From Gammaproteobacteria bacterium UBA2675 (GTDB taxonomy: Bacteria > Pseudomonadota > Gammaproteobacteria > Pseudomonadales > Pseudohongiellaceae), in assembly GCA_002354805.1 (NCBI GenBank), contig DEMH01000009.1, positions 124,001-188,000 on the forward strand: a stretch of 64,000 bases of DNA, given 5' to 3'. Both the position numbers and the translations under genes were made by a program. The notes beneath the pieces are model-generated. The model was not told the origin of the DNA and ran no database searches. It was given only the letters and a program-made list of their open reading frames with translations. Positions 33,108 to 42,121 of this stretch are shown one piece after another (the first letter of the stretch is position 1; each line of letters starts with the position of its first letter).

Positions 33108-34705
33108 CGATATATCCAGGTTTCGCCCCACTGTTTGCCGTTAACATGCAAGGTAGCGCGCAACTCAATCAGATCAGCACGGCCCGGGTCGATGCGAATG
33201 AATGCACGGTACTGACCTGTTGCCTGAACCAGCGTACCGCTGGTGTTGATCACAGTGCCGGCGCTGTTTGTAACACGAATTTCTACGGCGTCGGTATCCG
33301 TGATGACATTGGGAATCGTGTCACCACCTGCGTAATCGATCACAAATACCATGTCATCGCCGTTTATCGACTGACCGCGGCTGGTGTCGGTAATCCGCCC
33401 CACCTCCAGCTCGTACGGTCCAACCGGGCCCCAGTGCATGCGATACCGGTAATCATACTGGTTGCCGGGTTGCAGACTGTCTTCGGGCTGCCAGTAAGCC
33501 ACGATGTTGTCGTGAACTTCCTGCGGGGTGGGAATCTCAACCAGCACCACCTCGCCAACGCCCCAGTTCTCCAATGGCTCTATCCACAGCGAGGTGCGCT
33601 TGTCATAGCGAGCTTCGCTGTCGTTAAAATCTTCGAACTGATTGTGGCGCTGCATCAAGCCGAATCCTTTGACTGAGGAGGATGCGGACGAGACGAATGA
33701 CGAAGACTGCAGACGCCGCGGGTTGGCCAGCGGGCGCCATATCTGCTCGCCGTTCTGCATCATGATCTGTAGCCCGTCGGAATCATGCACCGCCCGGCGG
33801 TAATCGTCATAGCGGCTTCGGTTGGTGTCGTCAAACATGAACATGGAGGTCAGCGGTGCGATGCCGTAGTGCGTCATTTCCTCACGGGGGAAGAGAGAAG
33901 CTTCCACGTCCATTACGGTCGAATCGCCAGGACGAATATCAAATCTGAAGGCACCGGTGGTCGATGGACTGTCGAGCAGAGCGTGGATCACAATCTTCTC
34001 AGCACCCACTTCCGGCCGCTCTATCCAGAAATCCGTGAAATAAGGGAATTCCTCACCTTCCGGGCGGGCAGTATTGATCGCCAGACCCCGCGCTGAAAGG
34101 CCATAAAACTGGTCTTTGGCGGTGCCCCGAAAGTAGCTGGCGCCCTGGAAAACCAGGAACTCCTCAAAACGGTCAGGGGTATTGATAGGGTGATAGACGC
34201 GAAAGCCGGAGTAGCCCTGGGCATCGAAATTCTGTACGTCACTGATGCCTTCTTCATACCGGAATATGTCGGTGGTGTAGAGCACCTGTCGCGATACACC
34301 GCCTACCACCAGATTGATATTGACCGGTGTGGTGTACAGGAATCCTGGATGGAAAAGATCCAGCGTAAAATTACGGTCCTGTCTTGCCCAGATGGCTGCA
34401 TAGGGATCAAAAGAAATGCGCCGATACTCGTCATAGTTGAGTTCGTTAAGCGGATTGTCCTCATCGAGTGCCGGCAGTTCGAAGGGCTGCTCAGCCAATG
34501 ATCGGGCATGTTCAAGCAGCCACTGGCGACTGAACTGATGCGTGCGACGCTCGGGTTCTGCCGAGCCGGTGCTGGCGTCAGCGCCAGCCGGGCTACTGGC
34601 GCTTGACGGCTGTGACTGCGTCAGTACCGGTGCTGCAAAAACCAGAACGACCGTACAAATCAGTGCGGTCAATATGGCGTAAGCGGGGGACTTTCTGATA
34701 ACCAT
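33095..34705 (-). CDS. mdoG: Periplasmic glucan biosynthesis protein MdoG
   Basis: A 536-residue periplasmic protein needed for branching and release of osmoregulated glucans. I take ATG 34705 because AGGAAAGGAA sits directly upstream and it gives a signal peptide (MVIRKSPAYAILTALICTVV, hydrophobic to about residue 30). Typical motifs: FSRQWLLEHARSLAEQPF, LNYDEYRRISFDP, RLFHPG-like LDLFHPGFLY, GASYFRGTAKDQFYGLSARG and RPWRPLANP-like EQIWRPLANPRRL. First of the mdoG-mdoH operon. A possible small ORF lies 28 bases upstream. Confidence 0.94.
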   Translation of the reverse strand: MVIRKSPAYAILTALICTVVLVFAAPVLTQSQPSSASSPAGADASTGSAEPERRTHQFSRQWLLEHARSLAEQPFELPALDEDNPLNELNYDEYRRISFDPYAAIWARQDRNFTLDLFHPGFLYTTPVNINLVVGGVSRQVLYTTDIFRYEEGISDVQNFDAQGYSGFRVYHPINTPDRFEEFLVFQGASYFRGTAKDQFYGLSARGLAINTARPEGEEFPYFTDFWIERPEVGAEKIVIHALLDSPSTTGAFRFDIRPGDSTVMDVEASLFPREEMTHYGIAPLTSMFMFDDTNRSRYDDYRRAVHDSDGLQIMMQNGEQIWRPLANPRRLQSSSFVSSASSSVKGFGLMQRHNQFEDFNDSEARYDKRTSLWIEPLENWGVGEVVLVEIPTPQEVHDNIVAYWQPEDSLQPGNQYDYRYRMHWGPVGPYELEVGRITDTSRGQSINGDDMVFVIDYAGGDTIPNVITDTDAVEIRVTNSAGTVINTSGTLVQATGQYRAFIRIDPGRADLIELRATLHVNGKQWGETWIYRWTQ

Positions 34706-34733
34706 TTCCTTTCCTCGAAATTTCCCTGAATCC

Positions 34734-34937
34734 TTAAGACAGACCAGTACCGTAGATACTGTCAAAATCGCTATCGGGATCATTGGATGTTTGGAAGGCA
34801 GGCGTAGACACCGAGGCTGGGAGTGTTCGACCGACAAGATCGACCTCATCCGTGCACAACTGCAGGGCACACCGCATACCTTTCGGCAACGATCCTTTGA
34901 CCAAGTAACTCCCAGCCGTGGTGGCTGGATCAGTCAT
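34734..34937 (-). CDS. Possible small protein upstream of mdoG
   Basis: A 67-residue ORF starting MTDPATTAGSYLVKGSLPKG. AAAGG lies about six bases before ATG, and the ORF ends 28 bases before mdoG on the same strand, so it could be the first gene of that operon. No signal peptide or membrane segment; the C-terminus is acidic and Ser-rich. Family not recognised. It may equally be untranslated leader. The remaining bases up to 35154 (about 217) hold the divergent promoters, which I could not place. Confidence 0.45.
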   Translation of the reverse strand: MTDPATTAGSYLVKGSLPKGMRCALQLCTDEVDLVGRTLPASVSTPAFQTSNDPDSDFDSIYGTGLS

Positions 34938-35154
34938 TGTGTACCTTTTAACCCACAGTCATAATTCCGACCATCATACAACCGCTAAGTTCCGCGCGTA
35001 AGTCCCGCACAAAAATATTTTTTCTATCAATTGTCCGCGAAAACCCTACTATTGTTGAGTTTAACGTCGGCAAACGGTCCAGGCTGGGCTAAACTGCGTA
35101 TAGCAATATCAGCTCTCACATCTTTCTCATCCAGCGACAGGCCCGGACTCAATC

Positions 35155-36825
35155 TTGCGTTTTACTCCCCGCTCTTTCCCAGTTGCTCACTACGCGATCA
35201 CAGTTTCAGCGTTCGCTGTTCTGTTCCTAGCCCTGGTATTGCCCAATCGCCTTGACTGGATCTCACCTGCCGCCTTCACGATGTTTCCACTGGAGCTGGT
35301 CATCATCGGCTTGCTGCTGCTTGCTCCCGGGCGGAGTGGCGCGGTGTTCCGTATCCTGCTGTCAACTCTGCTGGGCCTGAGTCTGGTACTCAGGGGGGCC
35401 GACCTGGCCACTCATGAGATGTTTGCGAGGCCGTTCAATCTTATTTTTGATGGACATCTGCTGGCCGATGGCAGTCGCTTACTGACTGGTGTATTGGGAA
35501 GCTTCACCGCTGTTGGTTTAGGTATTTTGCTGGCATTGATGGTAGCCCTGCTTTGTGTGCTGGCATTTGTGGTGCTTGGTCGCATTCAGCAGACCTTGCG
35601 AATAAAACCCAGGCTGTCAGGTTTATGCCTGCTTGTGTTGCTCGCTGCCTGGTTGGCGCTTGACACATTCAGGTGGGTGGAGCGGCCACGAACCGATGCC
35701 TACGCCTGGCATCAGCTAAGACTGCACGCCGAAGACACCTGGCGAAGCTGGCAGGACATCCAGGAGTTTGCGGCCACCATCGGTGTCGATGAGTGGTCTG
35801 ACCGTCTTGGTGATCAGCTGTTTGATCGCCTGCGGGGCAAAGATGTGCTGGTGATTTTTGCTGAGTCCTACGGGCGCATGCTGCTCGAACGTGAGCCGTT
35901 TGCTGAGCATATGCTTGATGCGCTATCGCAATCCGAAAATGTGCTGCGCGACAACGGCTTCGATATTCAGAGTGCATTCCTGACGTCCCCCACCGTCGGT
36001 GGGCTTAGCTGGCTGGCGCATGCGTCCGCACTCGCAGGCACCTGGATCGACAGCGAGACTCGTTACAAAAGTCTGGTCATGAGCGAGCGTGCCACGTTAA
36101 ACCGCTTGTTCAGAGAAGCAGGCTGGCGAACCGTCGCCGCGATGCCGGCAATCAGCATGGCCTGGCCTGAGGGTCAGTACTATGGCTACGATCACATCTA
36201 TGATGCACACAATTTTGGTTATCAGGGATTGCCTTTCAACTGGGTGACCATGCCCGATCAATATGTCCTGTCGGCACTCCATGCGCGTGAACTCAGCGAG
36301 CAGGTACGCCCGCCTGTCATGGCCGAGGTCGCACTGATCTCCTCACATGCGCCATGGACTCCGGTGGCGCAGCTGCTGCCCTGGTCTAAAGTCGGCGATG
36401 GGCGCATTTTTAACCAGCAGGCCCAGGCCGGCCCGACACCAGAGGAAGTCTGGCAGAGTGTTGAAACGATTCGCGATCACTATCGACGTTCGATTGAGTA
36501 CATGCTGGAATCCGTAGTCTCCTATTTAGAGCATTATGGAAACGACAATCTCGTTGTTCTGCTTTTGGGCGATCACCCGCCTGCGCCTCTGGTATCAGGT
36601 GACCCGGAAGGGCGTGATGTCCCTGTGCATCTGATCGCGCGAGATCCGGCCGTATTCGAGGCTGTATCGCAGTGGCGCTGGCAACCAGGAATGCTGCCGG
36701 ATGATAAAGCCCCGGTGTGGCGCATGGACCAACTGCGAGATAGATTTGTAGACGCCTTCTCCAGCACCCGTTTGCCTCTGGAAAAAACGGGCTCTGGCGG
36801 ATCGACAGCAACAGGAGCCAGGTAA
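35155..36825 (+). CDS. Membrane-anchored sulfatase-fold protein (LTA-synthase-like)
   Basis: A 556-residue protein. About five membrane spans in the first 190 residues (for example AFAVLFLALVLPNRLDW, LVIIGLLLLAPG, LLALMVALLCVLAFVVLG) precede a periplasmic alkaline-phosphatase-superfamily domain. Metal and nucleophile positions resemble LtaS: Glu in VLVIFAESYGR, Thr in FLTSPTVGGLSW, Asp-His in VLLLGDHPPAP. LtaS relatives transfer phosphoglycerol or phosphoethanolamine; sulfatase or hydrolase activity is also possible. The TTG start is the only one available near the 5' end (GGA seven bases upstream), so it is provisional. Its stop overlaps the next gene as TAATG. First of the lipid/pterin-like cluster. 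Confidence 0.85.
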   Translation: MRFTPRSFPVAHYAITVSAFAVLFLALVLPNRLDWISPAAFTMFPLELVIIGLLLLAPGRSGAVFRILLSTLLGLSLVLRGADLATHEMFARPFNLIFDGHLLADGSRLLTGVLGSFTAVGLGILLALMVALLCVLAFVVLGRIQQTLRIKPRLSGLCLLVLLAAWLALDTFRWVERPRTDAYAWHQLRLHAEDTWRSWQDIQEFAATIGVDEWSDRLGDQLFDRLRGKDVLVIFAESYGRMLLEREPFAEHMLDALSQSENVLRDNGFDIQSAFLTSPTVGGLSWLAHASALAGTWIDSETRYKSLVMSERATLNRLFREAGWRTVAAMPAISMAWPEGQYYGYDHIYDAHNFGYQGLPFNWVTMPDQYVLSALHARELSEQVRPPVMAEVALISSHAPWTPVAQLLPWSKVGDGRIFNQQAQAGPTPEEVWQSVETIRDHYRRSIEYMLESVVSYLEHYGNDNLVVLLLGDHPPAPLVSGDPEGRDVPVHLIARDPAVFEAVSQWRWQPGMLPDDKAPVWRMDQLRDRFVDAFSSTRLPLEKTGSGGSTATGAR

Positions 36826-37598
36826 TGCAGACGCAAGCTAATACGACTTCCCTGGCGACCCGACTGCGCGAGCGGTGGGGGCTGACAAGGTCCTTACTGA
36901 TGTACTACGGCATTCCGGGGCGGCAGGCGCGGATGCGTAACTTTTACAGGCAGTTCATATCCCCGGGCGATCTGTGTTTCGACATTGGGGCGCATGTTGG
37001 CAATCGCCTCAAGGCGTGGCAGGCACTGGGTGCGCGCTCCGTTGCCGTGGAGCCACAGCCATTGCTGATGCAGACACTACAAAGCCGCTACGCCAGCGCA
37101 GAGGACATTGATCTTGTGGCCCAGGCGATTGGTGCGCAGCCAGGTGAGGCAACGCTGCACATCAGCACGCAGACACCGACCGTGACTACCATGTCCCAAG
37201 AATGGATAACACAGGTAAAACAGGACGCGTCATTCGAGCGTGTAAAATGGGACCGTCAGGTTGTGGTGCCGGTAATCACGCTGGACCAGCTGATTGCCGA
37301 GAAAGGTGAGCCGGTGTTCTGCAAAATCGACGTTGAAGGATTTGAACTGCAGGTCCTGCAGGGACTGTCGCGCCCGCTGCGCAGCTTGTCGTTTGAGTAT
37401 ATCCCTGCAGCAATATCGATGGCGATCGATTGTATTAATCGCCTCGAAGAGCTCGGCAATTATGAGTACAACCTGGCACCTGGTGAGTCACATCGACTAC
37501 GCTATGATCAGTGGATTGCGGCTGACGATATGCGACAGCAGCTGAAGAACATTAGCCAGGGCAGTGGCGATGTCTACGCCAGGCTGCACACTCGCTGA
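36825..37598 (+). CDS. FkbM-family methyltransferase
   Basis: A 257-residue SAM-dependent O-methyltransferase. Features: SAM-binding DLCFDIGAHVGNRLKAWQAL, acidic loop VAVEPQPLLMQTL, and the FkbM signature VFCKIDVEGFELQVLQGL. These enzymes usually methylate sugar hydroxyls in glycans and natural products. Translationally coupled to the sulfatase-like gene (shared A in TAATG), with AGGAG upstream. The acceptor is unknown. It converges on the second methyltransferase. Confidence 0.88.
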   Translation: MQTQANTTSLATRLRERWGLTRSLLMYYGIPGRQARMRNFYRQFISPGDLCFDIGAHVGNRLKAWQALGARSVAVEPQPLLMQTLQSRYASAEDIDLVAQAIGAQPGEATLHISTQTPTVTTMSQEWITQVKQDASFERVKWDRQVVVPVITLDQLIAEKGEPVFCKIDVEGFELQVLQGLSRPLRSLSFEYIPAAISMAIDCINRLEELGNYEYNLAPGESHRLRYDQWIAADDMRQQLKNISQGSGDVYARLHTR

Positions 37599-37623
37599 TT
37601 GCCGGCCTGTACACGGCTACCTT

Positions 37624-38469
37624 CTACCTACTCACGCGCTGCGGAAGCGCCAACAGATCCATGTGTCCCACACTGCAGCTGCCGGTGTGGACATTGGCCA
37701 GCCGGAAGTCTATCCATTCCTGCAGTTCTTCATGCTCAATTGAAGACCGCACCGCATTGGCGATGCCATGTATCAGTTCGGTCATCAACTGAGTGTCACC
37801 AGCAGTGCCATGATTGCCGCGCAGCAGCCACGGACTGCTTGCCGAGAGCACTGTGTAGCCGGCAGCGGTCAACACCTGAGTGAGGCAGGCGGAGGCATGT
37901 GGGCCAAGAGCCGGACCAAAGCCTTTATCCCGGCGCTGATCCTGATTAAAAGCCTGTAACACTGTCATGTCCAGCTTGTGAGCCGGAGTCCAGCGAGTAA
38001 TGCCGTCATAGTTCAGTGCTGTATACACGGCGATCGGATGAGGCTGGCTGGCAATAGAGGCGACCAGGGATTCAATAAACTCAGCGGACACAAGGTCAAA
38101 CAGTGCTGACGCGGTTAACAGATTTATATCGCTGAGGGAGAGATGCTCAGGCTGAGCCAGATCTGCAACCCGGGTTTCCAGGCTATGCCTGTCGCCGTAA
38201 CGTTCAGACGCCACGCTCAGGAGTTCGGCATCGTGGTCAATAAGTCGCCAGGCATATCGACTGGTTTCGATGCCCCCTGCGGCAAATGCGCGCAACGTGG
38301 ACCCTGTACCAGAGCCCAGATCTGCAATCATGGGTTGCTGCCGGTCGCCAGACTGGTCAGACGACGACTGATCCAGCCACTGCTGGGCACGAGCCAGCAG
38401 TGCAACATCACGCGCACGCAGATCTGCAGCCTCACGTAAATCGAGCCAGTCGACACTGAACCCGGCCAT
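37624..38469 (-). CDS. Class I SAM-dependent methyltransferase
   Basis: A protein of about 281 residues. The SAM-binding motif is IADLGSGTGSTLRAFAAGG, followed by an Asp in RLIDHDAELL and later DINLLTASALFDLVSAEF. ATG 38469 is chosen over 38475 because it shares one base with the glycosyltransferase stop (TAATG) and gives MAGFSVDWLDLRE. The substrate is not predictable. Pairing with a glycosyltransferase suggests methylation of a sugar or aglycone made by this cluster. Confidence 0.85.
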   Translation of the reverse strand: MAGFSVDWLDLREAADLRARDVALLARAQQWLDQSSSDQSGDRQQPMIADLGSGTGSTLRAFAAGGIETSRYAWRLIDHDAELLSVASERYGDRHSLETRVADLAQPEHLSLSDINLLTASALFDLVSAEFIESLVASIASQPHPIAVYTALNYDGITRWTPAHKLDMTVLQAFNQDQRRDKGFGPALGPHASACLTQVLTAAGYTVLSASSPWLLRGNHGTAGDTQLMTELIHGIANAVRSSIEHEELQEWIDFRLANVHTGSCSVGHMDLLALPQRVSR

Positions 38470-39551
38470 TAGCACTTACTCCTGTTTACCAACTCTTCGG
38501 TTAATTGCTGCACCAGCAATGCGCTGTCCCGCCAGCCAGGCAGGGCGAGTGCGGCCTGCCTGGCCCCGCTCTGTAAGTCTTGTCGCAGTGTGCTGTCTGA
38601 AAGTACCTTGCGCAAAGCGGCGGCAAGCGCCTCTGCGTCATCGGCAGGTACCAGAATGCCAGCAGACGCCGGCACAACATCGGGTACAGCTCCGGCTCGC
38701 GCTGCGATGACCGGTAAACCCGCTGCCAGAGCCTCGGCGAATACCATTCCGTAACCTTCAAATCTTGATGGCAATACAAACAGATCAGCCTGCTGGTATT
38801 CGGGCTGAAGATTATCCACTGCTCCGACGAAATCAATACGCCGGGCCAGCTGTTGTTGGTTCACTTGTGCCTGCAGTTGCTGAGCCCACTCTCTGTCGAA
38901 GTGATCTCCGCCAACGAAACGTGCCTGCCAAGGCAGATCTGTAAGCGAGGCGAGTGACTCAATCAGCACATCATGCGCTTTCCGGCGAGTCAGTGATGCG
39001 ACCGTCAACAGCTGAGGTGGACTACCAAGGCAGGGCGCAAATTCGCTGCGATCAGTGCCGGGGCAGGCTACCAGGATGCTGTTTGTGTCGAGATCGAACT
39101 GAGTGCGCAATATTTCTGCGGTATGGGGACTGGTGACAACTGTCGCTCGAGCGCAATGCAGAGAGCGCTTTTCGGAGTGATGCAGGGCGTCCTGCTGTGC
39201 AGCATTGAGACCCGCCTCCAGTGACAATGGGTGATGACACAGGGCAATCAGGCATAGTCGCCTGGCGTGACGACTGACAATCTGATCCATGACCCCCATC
39301 GCCAGGCCATCCATCATGACCTGGGCGTCATCGGGGATGGCCGAAAGTTTCTGCTCAGCGTCAACCAGCGCGTCTTGATCTGGTGTCGGAAAGCGGTCCG
39401 ACAGCGCAACCGGAATGACCTCCTTGCTAAGCGCACGCAGCTCGCTGATCAAGCGCCGATCATAGTGATAGCCGCCAGTAGGTGTGTCGAGATCGCCGGG
39501 GAAAACAAAGTAGAGAGGCAGGGTGCTCACAGCTGATTTGATCCGTTCCAA
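38469..39551 (-). CDS. Family 4 glycosyltransferase
   Basis: A 360-residue GT-B retaining glycosyltransferase. Seen: LDTPTGGYHYDRRLISELRA at the N-terminus, the hinge LLTVASLTRRKAHDVLIESL, and the donor-binding E-x7-E motif in LPSRFEGYGMVFAEALAAGL. The donor is a nucleotide sugar and the acceptor is unknown. The 5' end is unclear: TTG 39551 lacks a ribosome site and GTG 39530 is an alternative. It is transcribed divergently from ribA across about 100 bases and coupled to the methyltransferase downstream. Confidence 0.88.
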   Translation of the reverse strand: MERIKSAVSTLPLYFVFPGDLDTPTGGYHYDRRLISELRALSKEVIPVALSDRFPTPDQDALVDAEQKLSAIPDDAQVMMDGLAMGVMDQIVSRHARRLCLIALCHHPLSLEAGLNAAQQDALHHSEKRSLHCARATVVTSPHTAEILRTQFDLDTNSILVACPGTDRSEFAPCLGSPPQLLTVASLTRRKAHDVLIESLASLTDLPWQARFVGGDHFDREWAQQLQAQVNQQQLARRIDFVGAVDNLQPEYQQADLFVLPSRFEGYGMVFAEALAAGLPVIAARAGAVPDVVPASAGILVPADDAEALAAALRKVLSDSTLRQDLQSGARQAALALPGWRDSALLVQQLTEELVNRSKC

Positions 39552-39652
39552 TGCAACAGTCGTAATCTAGTTAACAGTCAGACCACCTTACCACGGCGCT
39601 GACCCGGAAACTGCAAGTTTCAGTCAAAACAGTCAATCTAGAAGAGCGTGCC

Positions 39653-40276
39653 ATGAGCAAACAATCGCTATCCGTCACCCGCAAAGTCTGCGCCAGAATT
39701 CCTACCGATCACGGCGATTTTCAATTGTGTCATTTCGCCAACACCCTGGACGATAAAGAGCACCTTGCTCTCTACATGGGCAATCCGGCTTCGGTCGATC
39801 CGGTGCTGGTCCGTGTCCACTCGGAGTGCTTTACCGGTGATGTGCTGGGATCGCGGCGATGCGACTGCGGTGAACAACTCGATAGGGCTATGGCCATGAT
39901 TGCCAAAGCCGGGACGGGTGTGATTCTGTATCTGCGACAGGAAGGCCGCGGCATCGGTTTGCCAGATAAACTGCGCGCGTACAATCTGCAGGATCAGGGC
40001 TACGATACTGTTGATGCCAACCTGATGCTTGGTCATGTGGCAGATGGACGCGATTATTCACTGGCGGCCTTGATGCTGCAGGATCTGGGCGTGCGTTCGG
40101 TGCGATTGATGACCAATAACCCCGCCAAGATCGATGCACTCACTACGGCTGGCGTTAACATAGCCGAGCGCGTGTCGCTGCAGATCCCCGCCAACAACGA
40201 CAATTTCGATTACCTGTTGACCAAAGCCCAGCGAATGGCTCATCTTTTGCCACTGAGTTCCCTAAACAGTCAGTGA
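39653..40276 (+). CDS. ribA: GTP cyclohydrolase II
   Basis: A 207-residue enzyme opening the GTP imidazole ring to give 2,5-diamino-6-ribosylamino-4(3H)-pyrimidinone 5'-phosphate. Zinc ligands Cys59, Cys70 and Cys72 (HSECFTGD...RRCDCGEQL) match E. coli Cys54/65/67. Catalytic YLRQEGRGIGL and LMTNNPAKIDAL are present. It is a stand-alone cyclohydrolase with no RibB fusion. The neighbours are not the usual riboflavin genes but a lone reductase domain, an MDR enzyme and a PTPS-like protein, so this copy may feed a dedicated pathway rather than flavin. Confidence 0.93.
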   Translation: MSKQSLSVTRKVCARIPTDHGDFQLCHFANTLDDKEHLALYMGNPASVDPVLVRVHSECFTGDVLGSRRCDCGEQLDRAMAMIAKAGTGVILYLRQEGRGIGLPDKLRAYNLQDQGYDTVDANLMLGHVADGRDYSLAALMLQDLGVRSVRLMTNNPAKIDALTTAGVNIAERVSLQIPANNDNFDYLLTKAQRMAHLLPLSSLNSQ

Positions 40277-40280
40277 CTTC

Positions 40281-41015
40281 ATGAATTTCAATCAACGCCT
40301 CGAGCAATGGTTGGTCGACGCACAGCAGGCTTTTCACCAGAGCACGGGGCGCATTGAGCAGCGCCCGCATGTCACCCTGTGCTACGCGCAGAGCTGGGAT
40401 GGCAGTATTACGACCGGACCTGGCGAAACGCTCGCCTTGAGCAGCCCTGAAGGACTGCGCATGACACACCAGCTGCGCAGCCTGCACGATGGCATCCTGG
40501 TAGGCATTGGTACCGTTCTGGCTGACAATCCACGTCTGAATGTCCGCGAGTGGACCGGCAACGATCCCCAGCCAATTGTGCTCGACAGTCAGTTGAGACT
40601 GCCGCCCAGCAGCAAGCTTTGCCAGAATGGCAGTAATGGAAAACGACCTTGCTGGGTGTTGACCACACAGCAGGCGGAAGCAAAGCGAGAGGGTTGTGAC
40701 CTGATTGTGACACCCGGTGATGGTGAAGGGCATGTTGATCTCACACAGGCCATGCAGGCACTCTATCAGCGTGGTATCAGAACACTCATGGTTGAAGGTG
40801 GCGCGGCTGTCATCACGGCATTTTTGCGCACGCGTCTGGCAGACGCTGTGGTATTGACTGTAGCGCCTGTGCTGGTCGGCGGATATAACGCGATTGGCAG
40901 ACTGGCTGACCCAGCGAAAGTGAACTTTCCTCACATTACACCCTTGCAGAGTGAGCAGCTTGGGGACGAAATGATCGTCTGGGGCAGACTGAAGTATCGC
41001 GCGGAGGCAGCATGA
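40281..41015 (+). CDS. Stand-alone RibD-type pyrimidine reductase
   Basis: A 244-residue RibD C-terminal (DHFR-like) reductase without the deaminase domain. Motifs: VTLCYAQSWDGSITTG, HDGILVGIGTVLADNPRLNV, RTLMVEGGAAVITAFL and DEMIVWGRL. Expected to reduce the ribosyl group of a diaminopyrimidine to ribityl with NADPH, as in fungal and archaeal pathways where reduction precedes deamination. It starts four bases after ribA and overlaps the MDR gene as ATGA, so all three are coupled. Confidence 0.88.
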   Translation: MNFNQRLEQWLVDAQQAFHQSTGRIEQRPHVTLCYAQSWDGSITTGPGETLALSSPEGLRMTHQLRSLHDGILVGIGTVLADNPRLNVREWTGNDPQPIVLDSQLRLPPSSKLCQNGSNGKRPCWVLTTQQAEAKREGCDLIVTPGDGEGHVDLTQAMQALYQRGIRTLMVEGGAAVITAFLRTRLADAVVLTVAPVLVGGYNAIGRLADPAKVNFPHITPLQSEQLGDEMIVWGRLKYRAEAA

Positions 41016-42025
41016 GCGCCGGCATTGCGACCGCTACACAGCTCTGGTTTACAGCGCCAAAGCAGATAGAGCTGCGTACGGTGGACTTGTCAGTACCCGC
41101 GGCAGATCAGGTAGTGGTCAGGACGCTGTATTCAGCCATCAGCGCTGGCACCGAGCTGCTGGCCTATCGTGGACAACTGCCGGCAGACATGGCACTGGAC
41201 AGCACGCTGGAATCCCTGCAGCAGCAGGCAGAGTACCCCATGCAATACGGTTATGCCTGTGTTGGAGAAGTTGTGCAGCCAGGTTCCGGACTTGATATTG
41301 CCTGGAAGGGGCGCCAGGTATTCTCATTTCAGCCTCATGCCAGTCATTTTCTGACCGACACACAAAACCTGCAGATTGTGCCGGACGACATACCGGCCAG
41401 AGCCGCCGTTTTCCTCCCTAACACTGAAACAGCCGTCAATCTGGTTCACGATGGTGCGCCAATGATGGGCGAACGCGTCGTCGTTCTTGGACAGGGTGTT
41501 GTCGGACTGTTACTGACAGCGCTGCTGTCCAGACACCCACTGGCTGAGTTGATTGTTGTAGAGGGTCGCGCTGAGCGACAGGCACTTGCAAAACAGCTGG
41601 GTGCGCATCGGGTGGTGCATCCAGACGAGGCTGCCACCCAGATAAGTGATGCAGATCTGATCTATGAAGTCAGTGGACAGCCGGCCGCGCTGGATCTCGC
41701 TGTCGCCGTCAGTGGCTACAGCAGTCGTATCGTGATTGGCAGCTGGTACGGCAACAAACAAGCGTCCATCAATCTGGGCGGCGCCGCGCACCGTAACCGA
41801 CTGCAATTGATTACCAGTCAGGTGAGCACGGTGGCACCTGCTCTGAGCGGCCGCTGGGACAAACAGCGGCGCTTCGACCTGGCCTGGCAGATGATCCGCG
41901 ACTGCGACCCGCAGCGCCTGATCAGCCATGTTGTGCCACTGGAAGACGCGGAGCCACTTTACAGGCAACTGGATGAAGAAAATCTCAGCCTGGTTCAGGC
42001 AGTGTTCGACTATCAGGACGCCTGA
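41012..42025 (+). CDS. MDR-superfamily dehydrogenase (zinc-alcohol-dehydrogenase-like)
   Basis: A 337-residue NAD(P)-dependent oxidoreductase. The N-terminal GroES-like domain has SAISAGTELLAYRGQLP where classical enzymes have the catalytic-zinc Cys (GICGTD), so zinc catalysis is doubtful; this pattern recalls BchC-type relatives. The Rossmann part has VVVLGQGVVGLLLTALL. Later IYEVSGQPAALDLA and VIGSWYGNKQ fit a carbonyl or alcohol substrate pocket. ATGA overlap with the reductase gene. Likely oxidises or reduces the side chain of the pyrimidine or pterin intermediate; the substrate is inferred only from position. Confidence 0.83.
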   Translation: MSAGIATATQLWFTAPKQIELRTVDLSVPAADQVVVRTLYSAISAGTELLAYRGQLPADMALDSTLESLQQQAEYPMQYGYACVGEVVQPGSGLDIAWKGRQVFSFQPHASHFLTDTQNLQIVPDDIPARAAVFLPNTETAVNLVHDGAPMMGERVVVLGQGVVGLLLTALLSRHPLAELIVVEGRAERQALAKQLGAHRVVHPDEAATQISDADLIYEVSGQPAALDLAVAVSGYSSRIVIGSWYGNKQASINLGGAAHRNRLQLITSQVSTVAPALSGRWDKQRRFDLAWQMIRDCDPQRLISHVVPLEDAEPLYRQLDEENLSLVQAVFDYQDA

Positions 42026-42046
42026 GACCGGAAAAATTAACTAGTA

Positions 42047-42090
42047 GCCGGCGTATCCAACATCAACTGTTTGATGAAAAATACGCCAGG
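42047..42090. promoter_or_regulatory. Two-part hairpin between the MDR and PTPS-like genes
   Basis: GGCGTAT (42050-42056) pairs with ATACGCC (42081-42087), and inside it CATCAA (42061-42066) pairs with TTGATG (42071-42076) around a CTGT loop. The two stems are separated by 4 nt on each side. GCC/GGC flanks can extend the outer stem. It lies in the 96-base gap within an otherwise coupled operon, where an RNA processing, attenuation or protein-binding element would fit. No T-run follows. Confidence 0.5.
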
Positions 42091-42121
42091 CAAATACCAC
42101 GCTTAAGCAACAGGACAGATT

